Source: Oscillibacter sp. (GTDB lineage: Bacteria > Bacillota > Clostridia > Oscillospirales > Oscillospiraceae). Taken from it: a stretch of 36,052 nucleotides of DNA. Both the position numbers and the translations under genes were made by a program. The first letter of the stretch is position 1, and each line of letters begins with the position of its first letter. Below are positions 30,528 to 36,052 of the stretch, piece by piece. Location of the stretch: the NCBI GenBank assembly GCA_014799925.1, contig JAAVHC010000059.1, forward strand, positions 1-36,052, in the 5' to 3' direction. Under the pieces are notes generated by a model. It saw nothing but the letters and a program-made list of their open reading frames with translations, was not told where the DNA came from and did no database searches.

Positions 30528-30558
30528 ATTACTTCCGACCTTTTCGCTCGGAAGTAAT
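30528..30558. repeat. ATTACTTCCGA hairpin, copy 1
   Basis: ATTACTTCCGA (30528-30538) pairs with TCGGAAGTAAT (30548-30558) around CCTTTTCGC; the same stem recurs at 35935-35965. The gene-free gap 30390-30710 also holds a CTGAT/ATCAG hairpin near 30397-30425, and otherwise no supported ORF. Confidence 0.75.
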
Positions 30559-30670
30559 GGTATGAGTATATCACGGCCGCGTTCGGGTTTCAAGCCGTCA
30601 TTTGTGAAGCGGCCGGTGTTTGGAATCCACCAATGCAAAAGGCAGAACGAATTACTTTTCCCCAAAAAGT

Positions 30671-30707
30671 ATCAGGACCCGCAGAGCGCAGCCCCGCGGG
30701 TCCTGAT
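30671..30707 (-). terminator. Terminator of the CarD-like operon
   Basis: ATCAGGACCCGC (30671-30682) pairs with GCGGGTCCTGAT (30696-30707). On the minus strand it follows the CarD-like stop by four bases and is followed by a T-rich ACTTTTTGG. Confidence 0.85.
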
Positions 30708-30710
30708 TTG

Positions 30711-31229
30711 TTATTGCTTTGCCGCTTCGGGCTCCATGGCGGCGTACAAGCGCCCCCGCATAAAGTCCGGCGTGGTATCCAGCGCGGCGGCAAATTCCTC
30801 GCATACCAGGCGCTCCGCCAGCTTCTGATACCGGATGTCCACCTGCCCCAGCTTCCTGCTGCGGGCGGCCAGCTCTTTCTGCTTGCAGTAGAGTTCCTTG
30901 AGCAGGATCAGACAGTCCTCCAGACGGCAGGTGGACAGCAGCTTCTGGTAATGGTCGGTCAGGTCCGCCGGTCGTCTGGCATGAAAGGCCCTGACCTCCA
31001 GCCGGGGCAGCAGGGCCAGATAGCCGGAGGCCGCTCCGCTGTCAACCAGCGGGCGCATGGACGCCTCCGCGTCCACCGGGATATAGACCCGCTCGCCGCT
31101 GGAAGAGAACCGGGCCCGCAGCTTGTAGTAGGGGCGGCCGTTCCCCTCCGGAAACGGGGACGCGCCGATGCTTTCCACCTGGCATACCCCCATCCGGCCA
31201 TACAGAATGGATGTTCCTACCGCATACAT
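30711..31229 (-). CDS. CarD/CdnL-type RNA polymerase-binding regulator
   Basis: 172 residues. The N-terminal RNA-polymerase-interacting (Tudor-like) domain shows the expected V-G-T-S-I-L-Y-G-R-M-G-V-C-Q-V-E-S-I followed by Y-Y-K-L-R-A-R-F-S and E-R-V-Y-I-P-V-D (about 1-65). The C-terminal part (about 80-165) is the all-helical DNA-contacting domain with the usual L-E-E/D-C-L-I-L-L-K-E-L-Y-x-K-Q-K. CarD proteins bind the beta subunit and stabilise the open complex at promoters such as those of rRNA. The second gene of a two-gene minus-strand unit, ten bases after the 79-residue gene, with its own terminator. Confidence 0.88.
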   Translation of the reverse strand: MYAVGTSILYGRMGVCQVESIGASPFPEGNGRPYYKLRARFSSSGERVYIPVDAEASMRPLVDSGAASGYLALLPRLEVRAFHARRPADLTDHYQKLLSTCRLEDCLILLKELYCKQKELAARSRKLGQVDIRYQKLAERLVCEEFAAALDTTPDFMRGRLYAAMEPEAAKQ

Positions 31230-31239
31230 GACCGGCCTC

Positions 31240-31479
31240 TCAATCCAGGTAGCTGCCCACGGGCTGGGTATTGTTCTGCCGCTTGAGCCTGATGATCAGA
31301 GTGCCGTCCGGCTGTTCCCGCTCCTCCAGGATTTTGTAGGGGACTCTCCGGCGGTCCAGCTGTGCCTTGTAGAAAGCGTACTCCTGCCGGACCTGCTCTC
31401 TGGCCTCCCCCGGGGAGAGGCCCTCCTTCTGTTGAAAATGAATCGTCTGCTCCAGGCAGGCCGCCGTGATCCGTTTCAT
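31240..31479 (-). CDS. Small conserved-looking protein upstream of carD-like gene
   Basis: 79 residues, M-K-R-I-T-A-A-C-L-E-Q-T-I-H-F start, a basic helical middle (R-E-Q-V-R-Q-E-Y-A-F-Y-K-A-Q-L-D) and a beta-strand end (Y-K-I-L-E-E-R-E, T-L-I-I-R-L-K-R-Q). A GGAGG-like site (GAGGAAG at about 31486-31492) precedes the ATG. I do not recognise the family. Its tight spacing (ten bases) with the CarD-like gene indicates co-expression and possibly a joint role in transcription control. Confidence 0.75.
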   Translation of the reverse strand: MKRITAACLEQTIHFQQKEGLSPGEAREQVRQEYAFYKAQLDRRRVPYKILEEREQPDGTLIIRLKRQNNTQPVGSYLD

Positions 31480-31637
31480 GTGCAGCTTCCTCCGTTTCTT
31501 GATATACGACTATTTTATCAGGAAATTGCACAATTTTCAAAGGACATAATTCACAAAAACAGGCGAGGTGCATATAGGGCAAAATGACGGTAGGGCGGGC
31601 CGTCCGGCGCCGCGCCGATCCGCGCTGGAGGACCTTC

Positions 31638-31985
31638 TCAGAGCAGCACAATCAGCAGCGCAACAATGCCCCCAAGAGCGATCCAGAGGCAGGCGGAGGC
31701 CTTCCGATTGCTGTACCGCTCCATGAGCGTCTGGTGGACGACCATCCCCAGAGTGAACAGGACCATCGCAAGGAGGATATACCCCAGCACGCCGATCCAG
31801 GCGCTGAGAATCTCTTCCGGGCGATACCGGGCGAAATATCCTGTCTTCCAGCACAGGCCTATGGTGGAAAAGGCCACCCCGCACAGCAGCGAGCGGGTAA
31901 AGACGCCTCCGGAGCCGCTTTTTGTCCCGGGAGAGTCAGTTCCCTGCCGCAGGGCGTCAATCCAGTTTTGAAGGGGATGTTTCAT
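31638..31985 (-). CDS. Small membrane protein, 115 aa
   Basis: 115 residues with three or four hydrophobic helices (about 31-47, 60-82 and 97-115) and no motif that I recognise. The ATG at 31985 has GGGAGG nine bases upstream (31994-31999). It follows the YjiH-type gene by 28 bases on the same strand, so it is probably the last gene of the FAD-oxidoreductase/YjiH unit and could be a small subunit of the transporter. The 31486-31637 gap after it shows only a weak GC-rich palindrome. Confidence 0.72.
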   Translation of the reverse strand: MKHPLQNWIDALRQGTDSPGTKSGSGGVFTRSLLCGVAFSTIGLCWKTGYFARYRPEEILSAWIGVLGYILLAMVLFTLGMVVHQTLMERYSNRKASACLWIALGGIVALLIVLL

Positions 31986-32013
31986 CACTGACGTCCTCCC
32001 GTCCGTCTGGCGA

Positions 32014-33351
32014 TTAGCGGAACAGAAGCTGGCAGGCCAGGCCGTAGACAATGATGGTCAGATAGGCCCGTTCAAAATAAACCAGCAAAAAGTCCCGAAG
32101 CTTAATGGTGATTTTGGTAGAATAGAGCGAGGACATAAAGCTTCCAAAGAAGCAGAGCACCACCATTACATAGCCCACGCCAAACACCTTGGTCGCCATG
32201 GTGGCTCCCGCCGCCGTAATGATTCCGGTCTGGGAGGCAATGGTGGAGACGGTGCCCAGTCCCATCATGGGGGCGATAATATCCGCCTGCATACCCAGCA
32301 CCTTGAGAACGGGCCAGAAGATATAGCCCAGCAGGGTGAAAATGGGCGTATAGTAATTGATAAGGCCGAAGAAAACGATGGTCCCCACGCCCACAAAGCA
32401 GACGCTTGACACGGAGGGGAACGCTTTGCAAAAGGTCCTGCAATTCTGAAGAACAGGGATCTTGCCGGAATTCTTCTGGCAGGTTTCCACGCCGGTGTTG
32501 AAGGCGATGGTAAGCAGATTGCCCTTCTCATACACTTCGGGATTGGGTTCGATCCCCTCATAATATTCATCTGGATATTTGCTCAGAGGAGGGATGTGGG
32601 CCACGATAGAGGTAACCACGAGGACGCAGATCAGAATGAGGGCGCAGATCAGAGGAAACCTGTCCGTAACGCCGGCTGTGCTGCAAAGAGAGAGGATCAG
32701 ACCGATCGAGGGAGTAGAAAAGCCCAGCGCCATAACCAGAGCCTCACGGTGAGTTACCCGGCCCGAGGTGTAATACATGTTTGCCTGCACGTGTCCGACG
32801 GTAAAGTTTCCCAGGAAGGCGCTGACAATAATAACCGCCACACGTCCCGGAACAGCCCAGATAGCCCGGCAGAAGGGCTGCACGAAGACGCCGATGGCCT
32901 CGGGAAGTCCGTAATCCGTCAGAAAAGGAATAAAAAACATGATAATCATGATCTGAATGAACATTTTGCCCATCAGGGAATAGGCACCGCTGAGAGTGGA
33001 GTTGACCTCAAAGACAGGGGGGCAGATCCGGAGGAGGGTCAGGATAATGAGGACAAAGGCCATCAGGCCCATCAGGTCAAAGAAGAAGGCCAGTTTATTG
33101 CTCTTTGCCGTTTTCCAGAATTTTTTCTTCACGACGGTGAAATAGACCAGCAGGGCCGAGCCGAAAATGCTGACCTCAAGGTAATTGTTCCCCTTAAGCC
33201 AGGTGGTAAACAGATTATTGATATAATCAATGGGAAGAACGGAAGCTCCGCCCAGCGGGAACTTGACAAAGAAAACGCAGATGCCGATGATGGAGCAGAT
33301 CAGAAACCGTGCAATTGCGGCAGAGCGTGATATGACTTTAGCGTTATCCAT
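32014..33351 (-). CDS. YjiH-type nucleoside-recognition (Gate) domain membrane protein
   Basis: 445 residues with about ten membrane helices. The conserved features are F-F-V-K-F-P-L-G-G near the start, the G-L-P-E-A-I-G-V-F-V-Q-P segment, L-G-N-F-T-V-G-H-V-Q-A-N-M-Y-Y and M-A-L-G-F-S-T-P-S-I-G, and late P-M-M-G-L-G-T-V-S-T-I-A, matching the YjiH/Gate family related to nucleoside and dicarboxylate-type transporters. The true substrate is not known. ATG at 33351, with AGGGAGA (33360-33366) upstream; a longer frame to 33420 is not supported by similarity. Linked to an FAD-dependent oxidoreductase 172 bases upstream, so it may import that enzyme's substrate. Confidence 0.85.
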   Translation of the reverse strand: MDNAKVISRSAAIARFLICSIIGICVFFVKFPLGGASVLPIDYINNLFTTWLKGNNYLEVSIFGSALLVYFTVVKKKFWKTAKSNKLAFFFDLMGLMAFVLIILTLLRICPPVFEVNSTLSGAYSLMGKMFIQIMIIMFFIPFLTDYGLPEAIGVFVQPFCRAIWAVPGRVAVIIVSAFLGNFTVGHVQANMYYTSGRVTHREALVMALGFSTPSIGLILSLCSTAGVTDRFPLICALILICVLVVTSIVAHIPPLSKYPDEYYEGIEPNPEVYEKGNLLTIAFNTGVETCQKNSGKIPVLQNCRTFCKAFPSVSSVCFVGVGTIVFFGLINYYTPIFTLLGYIFWPVLKVLGMQADIIAPMMGLGTVSTIASQTGIITAAGATMATKVFGVGYVMVVLCFFGSFMSSLYSTKITIKLRDFLLVYFERAYLTIIVYGLACQLLFR

Positions 33352-33523
33352 AGTGATTCTCCCTTCCATCATTTTGTTGTTCAGATTGGATGAATTGACG
33401 GCGCGTATTGAAAAAGGCAACTAAAACCACACCCCCAGGACGCCATTTCGAAAAATTTCAGCTTCCTGCGGTACAAATGGGACCATCGTATTGCTTGCAA
33501 TAGTATGCTCTTCAGGCCAAAAC

Positions 33524-34834
33524 TCAGTGATAGGATAAGGCGTCCGCCTTGATCAGAGGATCGGCCAGATATTTGGGGTTATCGGTTTTATTCCGGTTTT
33601 TGTTTCCCTGCATATAGTCCGGAATGTGAATCAGGACGCCCGTCTCGGCCAGACGGTTCTGAAGGACCGTCAGATCCACCTCCTGAAGAGTTGTCCCCTG
33701 CTCCAGAGCCAGAGCGGTGGCGGTTCCGGCAACCTGGCCGGTAAAAACGGCGGCGGGAATGAGACGCATCATTTCCCAACCGGCGCCTCCGGCGGCGATA
33801 ATGCGTCCGGCGGCGGCAATATTTTCCAGCTTCGGATCCAGGAGCGTGCCGTAGGGCAGCTCATAGACCGGAGCGGGGCAGGCCAGAGCGGAGCAGACAC
33901 AGCCCACGGAGTCGTTCTGGAATTGATCCGCCGCGGTCATATCCAGCTCCTTCATGCCCCGGATACGCCGGGTCATGCGGAACTGCGCCATATAGGGCAG
34001 AGAGATCATAGCGTAATCGGGGGCGTCATTCTGGTCAAGATAGTTCCGGGCCAATTTGCGGCTGAGATTCAGATAGCCGTTGACGCCCTCAATTGTGGTG
34101 CCGTAAAAATGAGACAGCTCGCTGCTGGAATTGTCTACGTCCGGACGGAGCCCAAGCCACCGCAGACGCAGTGTGTTGATAATTTTGCCGCTTTCCAGAC
34201 CGGCGCGCATCACATCGGGCCGCAGCTCGTAGCACCAATGGGAGACAATGCTCTTCTGCTCCTCGCATTCGGCGCCGGCCCGGTAGAATACGTCCGCGTC
34301 ACCGGAGGCGTCTACCACCATGCCCGTCATCAATGCGACCCGGCCCTGCTTGGTCTCCAGGACAACCCCCTTGCAGCGGGAGCCTTCCATGATGGGCTCA
34401 GAAAACACGGCGTCGTAAATAACGGTTACGCCCTCCTGCTCCATGATCTCGTCCAGAGAGAACACAGCGGCAGGAATGTTAAAATGGGTACGATACCGGG
34501 CGGAGGGTTTTTCTACCCGCATAGTACCCTTCTGCCATTCCGGGGAGAGGGTGTTGTAGCTGCGCTTGATGCAGACGTGGAGCAGCTCCTCGGCCAAACC
34601 GCCGAATACTTTGTTTCCCACGCCGTCATCCAGGGGCAGATATACGCAAACGTGCCCCAGGGTGGCAAGGCCGCCCAAAATGCAGCTTTTTTCCACAAGA
34701 GTGACTTTTTTTCCGTTCCGGGCGGCAGCAATGGCGGCGCCGATGCCGGCAACGCCGCCGCCTACTACAACGACGTCCGTAGTGTCATAGATTTGAATTT
34801 CCGCCGGTTGGATGCAAATGGTATTTTCTGTCAC
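33524..34834 (-). CDS. FAD-dependent oxidoreductase (FAD_oxidored family)
   Basis: 436 residues. D-V-V-V-V-G-G-G-V-A-G-I-G-A-A-I-A-A-A-R (about 20-38) is the Rossmann GxGxxG for FAD, followed by V-T-L-V-E-K with the ribose-binding Glu and L-G-G-L-A-T-L-G. M-V-V-D-A-S-G-D-A-D (about 198-207) and an I-A-A-A-G-R-I-I-A-A-G-G-A-G-W motif near 365 complete the FAD_oxidored pattern. Members oxidise or reduce small organic acids, often with a separate electron carrier; the substrate is unknown. The GTG start at 34834 has GAGGTG six bases upstream; the long frame to 34921 lacks a site. It is divergent from a LysR gene that most likely controls it. Confidence 0.88.
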   Translation of the reverse strand: MTENTICIQPAEIQIYDTTDVVVVGGGVAGIGAAIAAARNGKKVTLVEKSCILGGLATLGHVCVYLPLDDGVGNKVFGGLAEELLHVCIKRSYNTLSPEWQKGTMRVEKPSARYRTHFNIPAAVFSLDEIMEQEGVTVIYDAVFSEPIMEGSRCKGVVLETKQGRVALMTGMVVDASGDADVFYRAGAECEEQKSIVSHWCYELRPDVMRAGLESGKIINTLRLRWLGLRPDVDNSSSELSHFYGTTIEGVNGYLNLSRKLARNYLDQNDAPDYAMISLPYMAQFRMTRRIRGMKELDMTAADQFQNDSVGCVCSALACPAPVYELPYGTLLDPKLENIAAAGRIIAAGGAGWEMMRLIPAAVFTGQVAGTATALALEQGTTLQEVDLTVLQNRLAETGVLIHIPDYMQGNKNRNKTDNPKYLADPLIKADALSYH

Positions 34835-34914
34835 ATGTCTCACCTCATTTTCAGATTGATTAGAGAAGTCGTGGCCGCAATCCTCTTCCATAAGACAAAA
34901 ATACCATAGAACTA

Positions 34915-34967
34915 TTGACAAGAAAAGCGAAAATGTGGCATAATTGACATGCCAAAATGGAATGGCA
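34915..34967 (+). promoter_or_regulatory. LysR promoter and TGGCA/TGCCA operator cluster
   Basis: TTGACA (34915-34920), an 18-base spacer and CATAAT (34939-34944) drive the LysR gene. TGGCAT (34936-34941) and ATGCCA (34949-34954) form one palindrome around AATTGAC, and TGCCA (34950-34954) with TGGCA (34963-34967) forms a second, sharing the middle half-site. LysR regulators bind such T-N11-A dyads over their own promoter. Confidence 0.75.
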
Positions 34968-34987
34968 GGCGGATAAAGGAGTGACAG

Positions 34988-35863
34988 ATGAAGCTCAGCA
35001 CATTACAGCTGTTCGTGCAGGTGATGGAACAGGGCAGTTTTTCCAAGGCGGCGATTGCCGCCTTTACCACTCAGTCCAATATCAGCAAACAGATCTGCAG
35101 CCTGGAAGAGGAAATAGGGGTCAGGCTTTTTGAGCGCAGCAATCAGGGCATACAGCCAACCCCCGCCGGCGTCTGCCTTGCGACAGGCCTGAAGGATCAG
35201 CTTCCCAGGCTCGGGCGGCTTCTGGACCAGACCCGGAAAGCCGCGGCGGCAGACGGCCTTTCCTTGAAAATCAGTATCAGCGATTCCATGTCCATCAACC
35301 ATATCGCGCCGCTGCTGACCGATTTTCGGGAAAGCTACCCCAGCGCGGAGCTGAAGCTGATTGCCATGCCGCAGGAGAGTATTCTGCGGAATCTGGCAAA
35401 CGGAACTGTGGATGTGGCCCTGATCTACTCCGTATGGCCTACTGACGCGGCCAGTGTGACCCGGAAGGCAATCACCAGAACCAACCCTTGTATTTATTAT
35501 TCCAGCCGGGAGTGGCCAGGCACCGTGAATGTGGACACATTCCGGAATGCCGCCTTTGTCCGCCTGGAGGCAAGCAGCGTGGATGCCACGTTGGATCTTC
35601 CCTATCTGCCCCGTCAAATCATTTTTGTGGACAGTTTGCGAAGCTTGCAGTTTTATGTAGCTGCGGGAATGGCCTGCGCTGTGCTGGGAAAATCCCAGCT
35701 GATGATGGACAGCGCGGATATCTCCACCTGCGAGCTGCTTTGCGCAAGGAACAAGGTCGGTACGGATGCGGTATGGATGTCCGCCAATAAGAATCCATCC
35801 ATCTATTTGTTCAAAAAGAACGTAGAAAAGTTTGTAATGGAGGGATCAAACAGACGCCGCTAG
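34988..35863 (+). CDS. LysR family transcriptional regulator
   Basis: 291 residues. The N-terminal winged helix is typical: MKLSTLQLFVQVMEQGSFSK, A-A-I-A-A-F-T-T-Q-S-N-I-S-K-Q-I-C-S-L-E-E-E-I-G-V-R-L-F-E-R (recognition helix), followed by T-P-A-G. The remaining 200 residues are the periplasmic-binding-like effector domain starting L-K-I-S-I-S-D-S-M. It probably activates the divergent FAD-oxidoreductase/YjiH unit in response to that pathway's substrate and represses itself at the TGGCA/TGCCA sites. AAAGGAG (34975-34981) precedes the ATG at 34988. No neighbour on its right is visible. Confidence 0.93.
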   Translation: MKLSTLQLFVQVMEQGSFSKAAIAAFTTQSNISKQICSLEEEIGVRLFERSNQGIQPTPAGVCLATGLKDQLPRLGRLLDQTRKAAAADGLSLKISISDSMSINHIAPLLTDFRESYPSAELKLIAMPQESILRNLANGTVDVALIYSVWPTDAASVTRKAITRTNPCIYYSSREWPGTVNVDTFRNAAFVRLEASSVDATLDLPYLPRQIIFVDSLRSLQFYVAAGMACAVLGKSQLMMDSADISTCELLCARNKVGTDAVWMSANKNPSIYLFKKNVEKFVMEGSNRRR

Positions 35864-35897
35864 GCGGGGACTGAACGCCTGGTTATCATCAAGCAAC

Positions 35898-35923
35898 TTG
35901 AAAAGAATCAAAATTCTTTTCAA
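35898..35923 (+). terminator. Hairpin after the LysR gene
   Basis: TTGAAAAGAAT (35898-35908) pairs with ATTCTTTTCAA (35913-35923) around CAAA, 34 bases after the LysR stop. Confidence 0.7.
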
Positions 35924-35934
35924 CTGCTTTGACT

Positions 35935-36052
35935 ATTACTTCCGAACCGAAAGGCCGGAAGTAATATATGCCATGTTTTGCGGTTGCCGCCGCTTGCGGC
36001 GGCGAGCAAAGCGGCTTGAATCAAATGATTATTTCCGAATTTTTAATTCGGA
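35935..36052. repeat. Cluster of palindromes at the window end
   Basis: ATTACTTCCGA (35935-35945) pairs with CCGGAAGTAAT (35955-35965), almost the same stem as at 30528-30558. GCCGCCGC-TT-GCGGCGGC follows at 35986-36003 and TCCGAATT-TTT-AATTCGGA at 36034-36052. No ORF is supported here. These may be the start of another dispersed repeat continuing past the window. Confidence 0.65.

Noticed and set aside
1-36052. tRNA or rRNA genes, and a tRNA attachment site for the element
   Set aside because: I found no cloverleaf or rRNA-like sequence on either strand; the att core lies in a protein gene.

Overview
The window looks like chromosome of a GC-rich gut-type Clostridia (Oscillospiraceae-like; inferred from gene content, a rubredoxin-first rubrerythrin, strong AGGAGG ribosome sites and TTGACA/TATAAT promoters). 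It contains about 45 supported protein genes, no rRNA or tRNA that I can recognise, and one complete integrative element.

Layout. 1-215 is the 3' end of an IS4-like transposase. 424-9255 is ordinary chromosome: a MATE exporter, aspartate-ammonia ligase, an M20 aminoacyl-histidine dipeptidase, an M3 oligoendopeptidase, two unrecognised proteins and a small Cro-like regulator. Two copies (4601-5041 and 8811-9255) of a roughly 440-base non-coding, hairpin-rich repeat lie in this stretch. 9309-12070 is a BlaI-type repressor, an M56 (BlaR1-like) membrane peptidase and a secreted protein built of three 36-residue Cys/His repeats; together they look like a sensor-repressor-effector unit with a metal theme. 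12120-16113 holds two perfect hairpins, an RluA-type pseudouridine synthase, LspA, an inositol-monophosphatase-like enzyme, a flavodoxin-like protein, an orphan HExxH protein and a 54-residue protein. 16214-17274 is a PerR/Fur-type regulator followed by rubrerythrin.

17014-28755 is an 11.7 kb integrative element inserted inside the rubrerythrin gene. A 17-base core is repeated at both ends. The element brings its own 3' end of rubrerythrin, so the gene at the left junction is intact, while the host's original 3' end is stranded at 28739-28999. The two 3' ends differ at 14 positions in 244 bases, all synonymous. The element carries a tyrosine integrase with arm-type repeats at both ends, a CHC2/TOPRIM primase-like protein, a probable replication-associated gene broken by an in-frame TAG, a nested inverted repeat, a Cro-like repressor facing a three-operator array, an SprT-like zinc protein, a DUF6809-like protein, a serine resolvase, a WYL regulator, a lipoprotein, a ribbon-helix-helix protein and a pair of paralogous unknown proteins. 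I see no relaxase or conjugation gene.

29000-36052 returns to chromosome: a decayed acyltransferase, a VOC (glyoxalase-fold) protein, a CarD-like regulator with a small partner, and a metabolic unit (small membrane protein, YjiH-type membrane protein, FAD-dependent oxidoreductase) transcribed divergently from a LysR regulator across a region of TGGCA/TGCCA half-sites. The window ends in a run of palindromes.
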